From an uncultured Lachnospiraceae bacterium (GTDB lineage: Bacteria > Bacillota > Clostridia > Lachnospirales > Lachnospiraceae), in assembly GCA_910589105.1 (NCBI GenBank), contig CAJUST010000003.1, positions 1-58,115 of the forward strand: a stretch of DNA of 58,115 nucleotides, read 5' to 3'. Under the pieces are notes generated by a model, which saw nothing but the letters and a program-made list of their open reading frames with translations, was not told the DNA's origin and made no database searches. Below are positions 1-8,657 of this stretch, piece after piece; positions within the stretch are counted from its first letter, which is position 1; each line of letters begins with the position of its first letter. The position numbers and the translations under genes are program-made.

Positions 1-265
1 GGATAACATCCGGTGGAGGCGACTCCAAGGACAGTGCAACAGAAATATACCGCCAATTCATATTGGTAAGGGTGGAAGGGCAGTGTAAGAGACTACCGCC
101 TTTCTGGCAACAGAGAGGGCATATGTAAACCCCATTCGAAGCAAGACCAGACAAAAGCGTTGACGTGGCCCGCGAGCTTTAGGTAGGTTGCTAGAGGCGG
201 CTGGCGACAGCCGTCCCAGATAGATGATCATTCACGACATAACCCGGCTTACAGCCCTGCTTATA
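1..265 (+). ncRNA. rnpB: RNase P RNA, bacterial type A, 5'-truncated by the window edge
   Basis: The sequence carries the conserved core blocks of bacterial RNase P RNA: the ACAGTGCAACAGAAA block near 40, GGTAAGGGTGGAAGGG near 66, GTAAACCCCATTCGAAGCAAGACCA near 126, the AGGTAGGTTGCTAGAGG block near 180 and the 3' TAGATGATCATTCACGACATAACCCGGCTTA block near 220. This is the catalytic RNA that removes 5' leaders from pre-tRNAs. About 100 bases of the 5' end, including the first strand of helix P1, lie outside the window. The 3' end is placed just before the terminator and is approximate. Confidence 0.96.
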
Positions 266-273
266 ATTTATGA

Positions 274-297
274 GAGGAATGCAGATTCCTCTTTTTT
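274..297 (+). terminator. Intrinsic terminator of rnpB
   Basis: A 7-bp perfect stem, GAGGAAT with ATTCCTC around a GCAG loop, is followed directly by six T residues. It sits about ten bases past the 3' end of the RNase P RNA. Confidence 0.85.
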
Positions 298-463
298 CAT
301 CTTATCGGAAAGACCTTGTTACGCGAAAGCGTGAATGCATCTTTCCTAAAAAATAGGGATGTGTGCCCGCGTGAAGGGTATTATGACGCAAAAGCGGCCG
401 TGCCCAGTGCGTAAAGCGTCCCTGTCCACTTTGTTCGTTTATGTTTGCGAAATGGAGGAATTC

Positions 464-1522
464 ATGACACTAAAGGAAATTTTATTACAGGCATATGAAC
501 GTCATGCATCAGATATACATATTATGACGGGCAGTCCGGTGATGTTCCGCGTCAATGGGACGCTGGCTGCTTATAGAGAGGAGCCAGTGATTGCGTCAGA
601 CATGGAAGAAATTTTAAATGTGTTTTTGAACAAAGCACAGCGGAATACACTGGATGCAAAGGGAGAATTTGACACGGCGGTGACGATTGCGGGGTTTTCC
701 CGCCTGCGCGTCAGCCTTTACCGGCAGTCGGGGGAGTATGGGGCGGCTGTCCATATGCTTTCTCTGGAAATTCCGACGCCGGATGAGCTTGAGCTTCCTA
801 TGGCGGCGCAAAAGCTTACGGAGGCGGGCAAAGGCCTGATTTTAGTCACGGGAGAAGCGGGAAGCGGGAAAACGACTACAGTGGCAAGCCTTTTGGACAA
901 AATTGCAAAGACGCAGGCCAAACATATTGTCACTGTGGAAAATCCCATAGAATATCTGCTGCCACGCGGCATTGGCATGGCGTCCCAACGGGAAATAGGC
1001 AGTGACACAAAATCATATGCAGACGCCATACGGGCGGCTATGCGGCAGGATGCAGATGTGATTTACATTAGTGAAATTTCCGATCCGGACACGGCGCTTG
1101 CGGCGCTTGCGGCGGCGGAAGCAGGGCATCTTGTGATTGCTTCTCTCTATACAGGGCGGGCGGAAGATACGTTAAAACGTCTGTCGGATTTGTTTCCCGA
1201 GCAAAGGCGGCGGCAGGCGTATGCGCAGTTATCCGGCGTTTTGCGGGGGATAGTCGCCCAGCAGCTTTTGCCCCGATGCGACGGGGCATCCCAAAGCGCT
1301 GTGTTTGAAATCATGCTTGTGGACAAGGAGATGCAGGCGCTGCTTTTGGAAGGCAGGTTTTCCGCGGTTTCTTCCGCGATGGAAAAAAAGCGGGAAGCCG
1401 GAATGCAGACAATGGACGACGCCATTTTAGAAGCGTATATGAAAAGCAGGATTCTCGCGCAGACAGCGCGGCAATATGCCACAGACAAAGAACGGATGCG
1501 CCAGCGTATGCAGATTTATTAA
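464..1522 (+). CDS. PilT-like type IV pilus retraction ATPase, diverged
   Basis: 352 residues, close to the usual PilT length. The ATG at 464 is chosen because GGAGG ends 5 bases before it; the frame is open further upstream but without a ribosome site. The N-terminal ASDIHI motif and PAS-like region are followed by a Walker A motif GEAGSGKTT, an Asp-box region (VTVENPIEY), a Walker B region with the acidic SEISD motif, and a GHLVIASLYT segment where PilT normally has GHLVFGTLHT. The usual His-box histidine is thus a tyrosine, and the usual arginine of the GEMRD motif is a serine. PilT family members power pilus retraction or twitching from the cytoplasm. No pilin, PilB, PilC or prepilin peptidase lies beside it. 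Family assignment is firm; activity is uncertain given the substitutions. Confidence 0.85.
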   Translation: MTLKEILLQAYERHASDIHIMTGSPVMFRVNGTLAAYREEPVIASDMEEILNVFLNKAQRNTLDAKGEFDTAVTIAGFSRLRVSLYRQSGEYGAAVHMLSLEIPTPDELELPMAAQKLTEAGKGLILVTGEAGSGKTTTVASLLDKIAKTQAKHIVTVENPIEYLLPRGIGMASQREIGSDTKSYADAIRAAMRQDADVIYISEISDPDTALAALAAAEAGHLVIASLYTGRAEDTLKRLSDLFPEQRRRQAYAQLSGVLRGIVAQQLLPRCDGASQSAVFEIMLVDKEMQALLLEGRFSAVSSAMEKKREAGMQTMDDAILEAYMKSRILAQTARQYATDKERMRQRMQIY

Positions 1523-1623
1523 CGTATTTCTAAAATGTTTCTTAAAAAACGATAGGTCAGTTGACAGTTTGGAATTCAAATTGTACGATAATTTTAAATG
1601 AAAAACAAATGAAGGTGTGTAAA

Positions 1624-2019
1624 ATGAAAGAAAAACTGCAAAGATTTATGGTTGGCCGTTATGGATTTGATGATCTCTCCAGAATTTTTTTAGGCATAAC
1701 GGTTGCATGTATGGCGGCGTCCCTGTTTACGAGAAACCAAACGCTTTATCTGCTTGGGCTTGCATTGCTGATTTACAGCTATTTCCGTTCGTTTTCAAGA
1801 AACATCGAAAAACGGCGGCAGGAAAACCAGAGGTTTTGCAATTTCAGGTATCAAAGAGTTGTGAAATGGAACAAATGGAAGGAGCGGCAGGCGCAAAAGA
1901 AAATCTACCGTTTTTATCAATGCCCGCAGTGCAGCCAGAACGTGCGCGTGCCAAAAGGAAAAGGTAAAATCTGCATTACCTGCCCGAAATGCCAGTTTGA
2001 GTTTATCAAAAAGAGTTAA
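1624..2019 (+). CDS. Small membrane protein with C-terminal zinc ribbon
   Basis: 131 residues from the ATG at 1624; upstream in-frame starts lack a ribosome site. Two closely spaced hydrophobic segments (about residues 20-50) are followed by a very basic linker and a C-terminal zinc ribbon with two CPxC motifs (CPQCSQNVRVPKGKG, then CPKC). Such proteins are common conserved hypotheticals in Lachnospiraceae. It stands first in a run with DUF5685, DnaJ and GlgX genes, the next start being only 11 bases away. The ribbon could bind a protein or nucleic acid partner at the membrane; I do not know its function. Confidence 0.7.
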   Translation: MKEKLQRFMVGRYGFDDLSRIFLGITVACMAASLFTRNQTLYLLGLALLIYSYFRSFSRNIEKRRQENQRFCNFRYQRVVKWNKWKERQAQKKIYRFYQCPQCSQNVRVPKGKGKICITCPKCQFEFIKKS

Positions 2020-2030
2020 GGGAAATTCTT

Positions 2031-2903
2031 ATGTTTGGATATATCAACTTAAACCGGAAAGAACTGGCAGGGGAAAGCGTAAAAGCATATCAGGCATATT
2101 ACTGCGGACTATGCCAGATGCTAAAGCAGTCCTGCGGCGCGAAAGGCCAGATGCTTTTGAATTACGATATGACTTTTCTAGTGGCGCTTTTATCCGGCTT
2201 ATATGAATTAGGCCATAAGGAGACGGAATTTACCTGCCCTTTGCATCCGACGAAAAAGCAGAAGGCATGGACAAACGAAGCCACGGAATACGCCGCGGAC
2301 ATGAATGTCATATTGGCATACCACAATTTTGAAGACGACTGGAAGGACAATAAAGCCTATACGAAACGCGCACTGGCAAAGGCGTTTTCAAAAGATTACA
2401 AACGGATTCAAAAGAAGTATCCCAGACAGGTAAAGTCTATTCTCCGTTATACGGAGGAGTTAGCCAGAGCGGAAGCGGCGGAAGAAGAAAATATCGACGT
2501 GATTGCAGGGCTGACCGGAGAGATGTTGGGGGAAGTGTTCGCATGGAAAGAAGATGAGTGGGCGGAGGAACTGCGCTGTTTAAGTTTCTACATGGGAAAA
2601 TTCATTTATCTGATGGATGCCTATGAAGACTTAGAGCAGGACAAAAAGCGCCAAGAATATAATCCGTTTGCGAAAATGGTGTGTGAGCAGGAAAAGGACT
2701 TTGAGACATTTGCCAAACTAATCCTTACAAGCATGATGTCAGAGTGCGCAAAGTCCTTTGAACGCCTTCCCATTTTACAACATGCGGACATTCTCCGCAA
2801 CGTCCTTTATTCCGGCGTATGGTCGAAGTATGAATATATTCAGCTAAAGAAGAAAAAACAGGAAAAGAAAGCCAGAGGAAAGCAAAATGTTAAATCCTTA
2901 TGA
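2031..2903 (+). CDS. DUF5685 family protein
   Basis: 290 residues. The N-terminus (MFGYINLNRKELAGES) followed by a YYCGLCQ motif is characteristic of DUF5685, a family seen mainly in Lachnospiraceae and relatives and usually adjacent to a J-domain gene, as here. The protein is mostly helical and has no signal peptide or clear membrane segment; the CGLC pair and a later cysteine (TCPLHP) could bind metal. It overlaps the downstream J-domain gene by 17 bases, so the two are probably translationally coupled. Biochemical function is unknown. Confidence 0.8.
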   Translation: MFGYINLNRKELAGESVKAYQAYYCGLCQMLKQSCGAKGQMLLNYDMTFLVALLSGLYELGHKETEFTCPLHPTKKQKAWTNEATEYAADMNVILAYHNFEDDWKDNKAYTKRALAKAFSKDYKRIQKKYPRQVKSILRYTEELARAEAAEEENIDVIAGLTGEMLGEVFAWKEDEWAEELRCLSFYMGKFIYLMDAYEDLEQDKKRQEYNPFAKMVCEQEKDFETFAKLILTSMMSECAKSFERLPILQHADILRNVLYSGVWSKYEYIQLKKKKQEKKARGKQNVKSL

Positions 2904-3498
2904 GGTCTTAGGCGTTTCGCCTTCGGCAAGTGACGAGGAGATTAAAAAGGCATACCGCGCCTTAAGCCGCAAATACCACCCAGATGCCAATGTCAACAAC
3001 CCAAACAAGGCGCAGGCGGAAGAAAAGTTTAAGCAGACGCAGCAGGCATACGATCAAATTATGAAACAAAAACAGCAGGGATATAGCTATGGCGGCAGTA
3101 AAAATTATGGCGGCTATGCCAAAGACAGCGAAGCGGAGTCCATACCGCTTCGCGCGGCTGCGAATTATATTGCAAGCCGCCATTTTATGGAGGCGTTAAA
3201 CGCATTGGATTTAGCTCCGCCTGAGGAGCGCGGCGCCCGCTGGCATTACTACAGCGCAATCGCAAATTCAGGGGCGGGGCGGAACGTGACGGCAAAAGAA
3301 CACATTGAACGGGCAGTAATGCTTGAACCGAGCAATATGGAATACCGCCAGTTTATGCAGCATTTGGAATTTGGCGGCACATGGTACCGTACGATGGGGC
3401 AGGGGTATGAAAGGCCGTATTCCGGAACGGGAAGCTGGTGCCTTAGTATGTTATTTTTAAATATGCTGTGTAATTGCTGCTGCTTTCGGCCATGCTGA
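2887..3498 (+). CDS. J-domain (DnaJ-like) protein with cysteine-rich tail
   Basis: 203 residues. Residues 1-65 form a J domain with the HPD signature (RKYHPDAN), the motif that stimulates Hsp70 ATPase activity. After a Gly/Tyr-rich linker comes a TPR-like helical region (about 85-160) and a short C-terminal hydrophobic, cysteine-rich tail (about 185-203) that could anchor it to a membrane or be acylated. It lacks the DnaJ zinc-finger and substrate-binding domains, so it is not the housekeeping DnaJ. It overlaps DUF5685 upstream, suggesting that protein is its partner or client. Confidence 0.85.
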   Translation: MLNPYEVLGVSPSASDEEIKKAYRALSRKYHPDANVNNPNKAQAEEKFKQTQQAYDQIMKQKQQGYSYGGSKNYGGYAKDSEAESIPLRAAANYIASRHFMEALNALDLAPPEERGARWHYYSAIANSGAGRNVTAKEHIERAVMLEPSNMEYRQFMQHLEFGGTWYRTMGQGYERPYSGTGSWCLSMLFLNMLCNCCCFRPC

Positions 3499-3529
3499 TG
3501 ACAGAAAATAAAACAACAGGGAGAGAATT

Positions 3530-5641
3530 ATGAATTTTACACAACATAAGCCGCAGCGCGGCGTGAAGCTACAGCCTTTAGACGTGATTGACGGGTTTAT
3601 GGCGCGGCCGGGATTTTATAACAGAGATGGCGCAACGGCAAGCTCGAATGGGGTCAGTTTTACAATCCATTCTTTTGGGGCGACGGAATGCGTATTGCTG
3701 TTATTTCATCCGCATGAGTCTGCGCCTTACGCGCGGTTAAAATTTCCGGAATCCTACCATATCGGGAATACGTATTCCATGCTGGTATTCGGCTTAAACA
3801 TTGAAGAATTTGAATATGCGTTTCAGTTAGACGGCCCATATGACAGGGAAAAGGGCCTTCTTTTCAATAAAGACAATATTCTGCTCGATCCTTATGCGAG
3901 AGCGGTTACGGGACAGCGTAACTGGGGAGAGCGGCCGGAAGGCGGGGAAAACTTTATCTACCGGGCAAGAGTGGTGGAAAACAATTATGACTGGGGCAAT
4001 ATGAAGCAGTTGGAATACCCGCTTGAGGACTTAGTTATTTATGAAATGCACGTCAGGGGCTTTACAAAAGACGATTCCTCCGGCGTTTCGGCAAAAGGGA
4101 CGTATGAGGGACTGCGGGAAAAAATCCCATATTTGAAAGACTTAGGGGTCAATGCAGTGGAGCTTATGCCGATTTTTGAATTTGACGAGATGGAGAGCGC
4201 GAGAATTGTGGACGGCGAGCAGCTTTACAATTACTGGGGCTATAACACGGTTTGCTTTTTTGCGCCAAATACGGGATATTCTTCTGTTGTGGAGCATAAC
4301 CATGAGGGCGATGAGTTAAAGCAGATGATTTATGAGTTGAAACTCAACGGAATAGAAGTGATCTTAGACGTTGTCTTTAACCATACCGCCGAGGGAAATG
4401 AGAACGGCCCATGTTTTTCCTTTAAGGGTATTGACAATAATATTTATTATATCTTAACGCCGGACGGCTACTATTATAACTTCAGCGGCTGTGGGAATGC
4501 GTTAAACTGCAACCACCCGATGACCCGCAGGTTTATTATGGACTGCCTGCGTTACTGGGTGACGGAATACAGGGTGGACGGCTTCCGTTTCGATTTAGCT
4601 TCCATTTTAACGCGTGATCAAAATGGCGTTCCTATGGCGGAACCCCCGATTTTGCAGGAAATTGCCTGTGATTCCATTTTAGGGAAGGTGAAATTAATTG
4701 CAGAGGCATGGGACGCCGGAGGGCTTTATCAGGTTGGGCATTTTCCTGCGTTTCGCCGCTGGGCGGAATGGAATGGAAGATACAGGGACGATTTACGCCG
4801 TTTCTTAAAAGGAGATGAAGGCATGGCGTCGACGGCGTTAAACCGCATTACCGGTTCTGCCGATATGTACGATCCTTCAAATCGGGGAAATGGGGCTTCC
4901 GTGAATTTTTTAACCTGCCATGACGGATTTACGCTTTATGATCTATATTCTTATAATACGAAACACAACGAGAAAAATGGCTGGAACAATACGGACGGGG
5001 ACAATAATGGAAATAGCTGGAACTGTGGGGCGGAAGGGGAAACGCATGATCCAAAGATAGAAGGATTACGCCGCCGCATGGTGAAAAACGCATTTGCGAC
5101 GTTAATGTGCAGCAGGGGGCCGGCGATGTTTTATGCCGGAGACGAGTTTTGCAATACCCAATATGGGAACAATAACGCCTATTGCCAAGATAACCGCATT
5201 TCATGGCTTGACTGGAACCGTCTGGCGGAATATCAGGAAATCCATGACTTTTTCCGTTATATGATCCATTTCCGCAAACGTCATGCAGTTTTAAGGAAGT
5301 CGACAAAAGCCGCATCCTGCGGTTTTCCGGAAATCAGTATCCATAACGGCTATCCGTGGAATGCCAGAGGGGAAAATTCCACCCGTTTAATCGGGGTGAT
5401 GTATGCCGGAAGGAATGAAGCGGATACGAAAGACGACATTGTGTTTTACAGCATGAACGCATATTGGGAACCGTTAGATATGCAGCTTCCCAATCTTCCA
5501 GATGGGATGCGCTGGAATGTTTGCGTCAATACTTTTGTGGAATATGAAGACGAAAAAGACATGGGCGCTAAAACGGAATTTTACTATGAGTGCAAATTAA
5601 AAGTCCCGCCTAGGACGGTCATTATCTTAACGGCAGAATAG
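3530..5641 (+). CDS. glgX: Glycogen debranching enzyme, GlgX/isoamylase type (GH13)
   Basis: 703 residues, usual length for GlgX/TreX. An N-terminal CBM48-like beta domain (about 15-130) precedes a GH13 barrel with the standard regions: DVVFNHTAEG, GFRFDLASIL carrying the catalytic Asp, LIAEAWDAGG carrying the catalytic Glu, and FLTCHDGFTL carrying the third acid. It hydrolyses alpha-1,6 branch points of glycogen or limit dextrin in the cytosol. It fits with the glycogen phosphorylase at 40449, though the two are 35 kb apart. A GGGAGAG ribosome site precedes the ATG. The gene ends at a long hairpin facing the convergent pyrI. Confidence 0.93.
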   Translation: MNFTQHKPQRGVKLQPLDVIDGFMARPGFYNRDGATASSNGVSFTIHSFGATECVLLLFHPHESAPYARLKFPESYHIGNTYSMLVFGLNIEEFEYAFQLDGPYDREKGLLFNKDNILLDPYARAVTGQRNWGERPEGGENFIYRARVVENNYDWGNMKQLEYPLEDLVIYEMHVRGFTKDDSSGVSAKGTYEGLREKIPYLKDLGVNAVELMPIFEFDEMESARIVDGEQLYNYWGYNTVCFFAPNTGYSSVVEHNHEGDELKQMIYELKLNGIEVILDVVFNHTAEGNENGPCFSFKGIDNNIYYILTPDGYYYNFSGCGNALNCNHPMTRRFIMDCLRYWVTEYRVDGFRFDLASILTRDQNGVPMAEPPILQEIACDSILGKVKLIAEAWDAGGLYQVGHFPAFRRWAEWNGRYRDDLRRFLKGDEGMASTALNRITGSADMYDPSNRGNGASVNFLTCHDGFTLYDLYSYNTKHNEKNGWNNTDGDNNGNSWNCGAEGETHDPKIEGLRRRMVKNAFATLMCSRGPAMFYAGDEFCNTQYGNNNAYCQDNRISWLDWNRLAEYQEIHDFFRYMIHFRKRHAVLRKSTKAASCGFPEISIHNGYPWNARGENSTRLIGVMYAGRNEADTKDDIVFYSMNAYWEPLDMQLPNLPDGMRWNVCVNTFVEYEDEKDMGAKTEFYYECKLKVPPRTVIILTAE

Positions 5642-5650
5642 CCATAAAAA

Positions 5651-5721
5651 GAAAAACCATACTCCATTCGGGCGATACATGGGAAAGCGGCTGTATCGGT
5701 TCTTTTGGAATATGGTTTTTC
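5651..5721. terminator. Long inverted repeat between convergent glgX and pyrI
   Basis: GAAAAACCATACTCC (5651-5665) pairs with GGAATATGGTTTTTC (5707-5721) with one mismatch, and a second small stem lies inside (GATACA with TGTATC). A T-run on either strand makes it usable as a bidirectional terminator. Its arms resemble those of another element at 49422-49528. Confidence 0.65.
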
Positions 5722-5737
5722 GTTAAACTGCGGCGGT

Positions 5738-6181
5738 TTAGATTCTTCTGCGGCGTTTCTTTTTCTGTTGTTGTTCGCAATATTTACAGCGGTAAATTTC
5801 TTTTTCTTTATCTGTCAGGATAAAAATCTGATCCAATTCTTGTTCAATAGAAGTGATGCATCGGGGATTTTTACACTGTATGACATTCACAATCTGCTTT
5901 GGCAGTTTTAATTCTTTTTTCTCTACAATTCTGTTATTTTGGATAATGTTTACTGTAATATTATGGTCGATAAAGCCTAAAATATCCAAATCCAATGCGT
6001 TAATTGCGCATTCAACTTTTATCATATCCTTTTTTCCCATTTTATTGCTTCTGGCATTTTTAATAATTGCGACGGGGCAGTCTAGCTGCTCAAGTTTTAA
6101 ATCTTTGTAAATCGACATACTCATACCGGCTTTGATATGGTCTAACACATAGCCTTCGTTGATTCCACTGATATTTAACAT
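5738..6181 (-). CDS. pyrI: Aspartate carbamoyltransferase regulatory subunit
   Basis: 147 residues, near the usual 150. The N-terminal allosteric domain contains the LDCPVAII nucleotide-site strand, and the C-terminal zinc domain shows two cysteine pairs (CKNPRC and CKYC) that hold the zinc at the contact with the catalytic chain. It confers CTP/ATP regulation on PyrB in the first committed step of pyrimidine synthesis. The protein ends in a highly basic tail (KKKRRRR). It lies 7 bases downstream of pyrB on the same strand, so the two are co-transcribed. Confidence 0.95.
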   Translation of the reverse strand: MLNISGINEGYVLDHIKAGMSMSIYKDLKLEQLDCPVAIIKNARSNKMGKKDMIKVECAINALDLDILGFIDHNITVNIIQNNRIVEKKELKLPKQIVNVIQCKNPRCITSIEQELDQIFILTDKEKEIYRCKYCEQQQKKKRRRRI

Positions 6182-6188
6182 AAAAAGG

Positions 6189-7103
6189 TTACCTCCAATT
6201 CAAAAGAGTAAGGATTAACGCCATACGGACATATACGCCATATTGCGCCTGTTTGAAGTATACAGCTCTGGGATCGTCGTCTACTTCTACGGAAATTTCA
6301 TTGACTCGTGGAAGCGGATGCAGTATAAGCATATCTTCACTGGCAAGCTTTAGCTTGTCCTTTGTTAAGATGTAAAAATCTTTCATGCGGACATAGTCTT
6401 CTTCATTAAAGAAACGTTCTTTTTGGACGCGCGTCATATATAAAATATCAAGATCGGGAATGGCGTCTTCAAGCCGCTCCAACTCTGTAAACGGTATGTT
6501 GTGTTTTTTTAGGACGTCTTCCCGTATATAGCTGGGGATACGCAGTTCATCAGGGGAAATCAAAACAAATTTCACATTAGGATACCGGATTAACGCATGT
6601 ATCAAAGAATGGGCTGTCCGCCCGAATTTCAAATCCCCGCATAAGCCAATCGTAAGTTGGTTTAACCTTCCTTTTAAAGAACGGATCGTAAGCAAATCAG
6701 TAAGGGTCTGGGTTGGATGCTGGTGTCCGCCGTCTCCGGCGTTTATGACGGGAATAGATGATTTCAAAGAAGCGACAAGCGCCGCGCCCTCTTTCGGGTG
6801 GCGGATTGCACAGATGTCAGCGTAACAGGAAATGACGCGGATCGTATCGGAAACGCTTTCTCCTTTGGCAGCGGATGAGCTGTCTGCGCTGGAAAAACCT
6901 AAAACGGAACCACCAAGGTTTAACATAGCGGATTCAAAACTAAGCCGCGTCCGGGTGCTTGGCTCATAAAAGCAAGTAGCCAGTTTTTTGCCGTCACAGG
7001 CATGGGCATAGTGGTTAGGGTTGCTCTCAATGTCGTTAGCCAGTGTAAGGAGATTGTCTAATTCCTCTACCGATAGGTCTAACGGGCTCATCAAATGACG
7101 CAT
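6189..7103 (-). CDS. pyrB: Aspartate carbamoyltransferase catalytic subunit
   Basis: 304 residues, usual length. The carbamoyl-phosphate motif STRTR is present (EPSTRTRLSFE), as are the HPTQTLTDLL motif and HPLPR near the C-terminus. It condenses carbamoyl phosphate with aspartate to carbamoyl aspartate in the cytosol, as part of a PyrB-PyrI holoenzyme. An AGGAGG site precedes the start, and a well-formed promoter lies about 40 bases upstream. I see no PyrR-type attenuator or terminator in the short leader, so regulation is probably allosteric through PyrI. Confidence 0.97.
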   Translation of the reverse strand: MRHLMSPLDLSVEELDNLLTLANDIESNPNHYAHACDGKKLATCFYEPSTRTRLSFESAMLNLGGSVLGFSSADSSSAAKGESVSDTIRVISCYADICAIRHPKEGAALVASLKSSIPVINAGDGGHQHPTQTLTDLLTIRSLKGRLNQLTIGLCGDLKFGRTAHSLIHALIRYPNVKFVLISPDELRIPSYIREDVLKKHNIPFTELERLEDAIPDLDILYMTRVQKERFFNEEDYVRMKDFYILTKDKLKLASEDMLILHPLPRVNEISVEVDDDPRAVYFKQAQYGVYVRMALILTLLNWR

Positions 7104-7144
7104 AGAAGTCCTCCTTTATTGCTTTGGATTGCATAATTTTTACT

Positions 7145-7173
7145 ATCATATACTTTATGAGGGAAAATTACAA
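7145..7173 (-). promoter_or_regulatory. Sigma-A-type promoter of pyrBI
   Basis: On the minus strand TTGTAA (7168-7173) and TATGAT (7145-7150) are separated by exactly 17 bases. The predicted transcript starts about 35-40 bases before the pyrB start codon. Confidence 0.75.
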
Positions 7174-7409
7174 GGGGGTATTTTTAATTTATGGAGAGGT
7201 TTATTTTGTCATTGGAAACTTTGTTTTTATCGACAAGATAAGAGAATTTTTGGAAGAAATTCGTGTTATGAATATACAGGAGTTATTCAGGGCGGCGAAA
7301 TAATGGATTATCGTTTGGCGGCTTTGCATATATTTATTGTAACAAATCGAAATGCTGCAAATGTACAGTTCACGGGATCTGCCCGGGACAGAGGAAGGGA
7401 GAAAAATTC
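7174..7409. other. Intergenic region between pyrB and the SSB-like gene
   Basis: AT-rich spacer between divergent genes. It should contain the promoter of the gene starting at 7410, but I see no -35/-10 pair good enough to name. The short open frames here do not look like genes. A GGAAGGGAG ribosome site lies at its right end. Confidence 0.5.
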
Positions 7410-8036
7410 ATGGCAGATAAAATTTTTGAAAACAACCAAGTATCTATTTTAGGGACGATTATATCTGATTTCAGGTATAGCCACGAAGTGTATGGGGAAG
7501 GATTTTATATGGTCGACGTCTCTGTAAACCGACTGAGTGATTTTGTGGACATAATTCCGATTATGGTGTCAGAGAGGATTGTCGACACGACGCAAAATTA
7601 CGAAGGGCAGTTAGTTTATGTGACAGGGCAGTTCCGCTCTTATAACCGGCACGAGGAGAAGAAAAACAGGCTTGTGCTTTCCGTTTTTGCCAGGGAGCTG
7701 GAATTTATACAGGAGGAGTCGGAGGAATATAAGAGCAACCATATTTATCTCGATGGGTTTGTTTGTAAGGAGCCTATTTACAGGAAGACGCCGCTTGGAA
7801 GGGAAATTGCGGATTTGCTGATTGCAGTCAACCGATCTTATGGCAAGTCAGATTACATACCCTGTATTTGCTGGGGAAGAAATGCGCGCTTTGCTTCCGG
7901 ATTTGAGGTTGGAAGCCATGTGGAAATCTGGGGCAGAATCCAGAGCAGGGAATATGTAAAAAAAATTGCTGAAAACGTTACGGAAAAGCGGATTGCCTAT
8001 GAAGTTTCCGTCAGCAAAGTAGAGCGTTTGGAATAA
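7410..8036 (+). CDS. SSB-like protein with two OB-fold regions
   Basis: 208 residues. Two successive SSB-like beta-barrel segments are visible: about residues 5-100 (QVSILGTII, then LVYVTGQFRSYNR) and about 108-206 (HIYLDGFVCKEPI, then DYIPCICWGRNAR, HVEIWGRIQSREY). The second half matches the SSB/PriB pattern of a strand ending in WGR or WGK followed by GxxVEIxGRIQSR. A housekeeping SSB has one OB-fold plus an acidic tail; this one has two and lacks the acidic DDDIPF-like tail. It probably binds single-stranded DNA, but a role outside replication is possible. The ATG follows a GGAAGG site. Confidence 0.7.
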   Translation: MADKIFENNQVSILGTIISDFRYSHEVYGEGFYMVDVSVNRLSDFVDIIPIMVSERIVDTTQNYEGQLVYVTGQFRSYNRHEEKKNRLVLSVFARELEFIQEESEEYKSNHIYLDGFVCKEPIYRKTPLGREIADLLIAVNRSYGKSDYIPCICWGRNARFASGFEVGSHVEIWGRIQSREYVKKIAENVTEKRIAYEVSVSKVERLE

Positions 8037-8126
8037 AATTTGCATTTTTTTAAGTTTTATGTTATTTTATTAAAATCTGGAGATAGAAAATTGTAACCAA
8101 AAGATGAATAGGACTGGGAGGTTAAT

Positions 8127-8618
8127 ATGGCAACTGGAAGCGTACAGGTATATTATGGCGCGGGCCGGGGGAAATCGCCTGCTGCGTTCGGAAGGGCGCT
8201 GCGTGCCGCTTCAGAAGGCAAAACAGTTTTTATCATTCAGTTTTTTAAAGGAAAAACGGATGACGTAGTGGAATATTTAAAGCGGCTGGAACCGGAGATT
8301 AAAATTTTCCGGTTTGAAAAGTCAGATGAATATTTTGATGAGCTTTCCGAGGAAGAACAAAAGGAAGAAGCGAGAAATATTAAAAATGGCATTAATTTTG
8401 CAAAAAAGGTATTAGCGACAGGCGAATGCGATATGCTGATTTTAGATGAAGTGCTTGGGCTTGTCGATCATGGCCTGATCCAAACGGAGGAGTTTGAACA
8501 ATTAATTAGCGCAAAGCTTGACGAGACAGACTTGATTTTGACCGGCTGGGTTTTAGACGACAGCCTGCGTCCATATATTGATGAAGTGTATCATTTAATA
8601 CCGGAAAATGATGCTTGA
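8127..8618 (+). CDS. CobA/CobO-type corrinoid adenosyltransferase-like protein
   Basis: 163 residues. An N-terminal P-loop GAGRGKSPAA corresponds to the GKGKGKTTAA loop of CobA/CobO ATP:corrinoid adenosyltransferases, and CDMLILDEVLGLVDHG matches the family's Walker-B-like segment, followed by LILTGW. The family transfers adenosyl from ATP to cob(I)alamin in the cytosol. It is slightly shorter than CobA (about 190), and the P-loop threonines are Ser-Pro, so activity on corrinoid is likely but not certain. No other cobalamin gene lies in the window. The stop codon overlaps the -35 box of the dapA promoter. Confidence 0.78.
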   Translation: MATGSVQVYYGAGRGKSPAAFGRALRAASEGKTVFIIQFFKGKTDDVVEYLKRLEPEIKIFRFEKSDEYFDELSEEEQKEEARNIKNGINFAKKVLATGECDMLILDEVLGLVDHGLIQTEEFEQLISAKLDETDLILTGWVLDDSLRPYIDEVYHLIPENDA

Positions 8619-8643
8619 CAAAAAGACGGTAAAATGCTATATT
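8615..8643 (+). promoter_or_regulatory. Sigma-A promoter of the dapAB leader
   Basis: A perfect TTGACA (8615-8620) and TATATT (8638-8643) lie 17 bases apart. The -35 box overlaps the stop codon of the upstream gene, which separates the riboswitch-controlled unit from it. Confidence 0.85.
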
Positions 8644-8657
8644 ATAAAAAATTACAA

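Noticed and set aside
7129..7452. 107-codon plus-strand ORF upstream of the SSB-like gene
   Set aside because: It overlaps the pyrB promoter and the SSB-like start, has no good ribosome site and shows no protein-like pattern.
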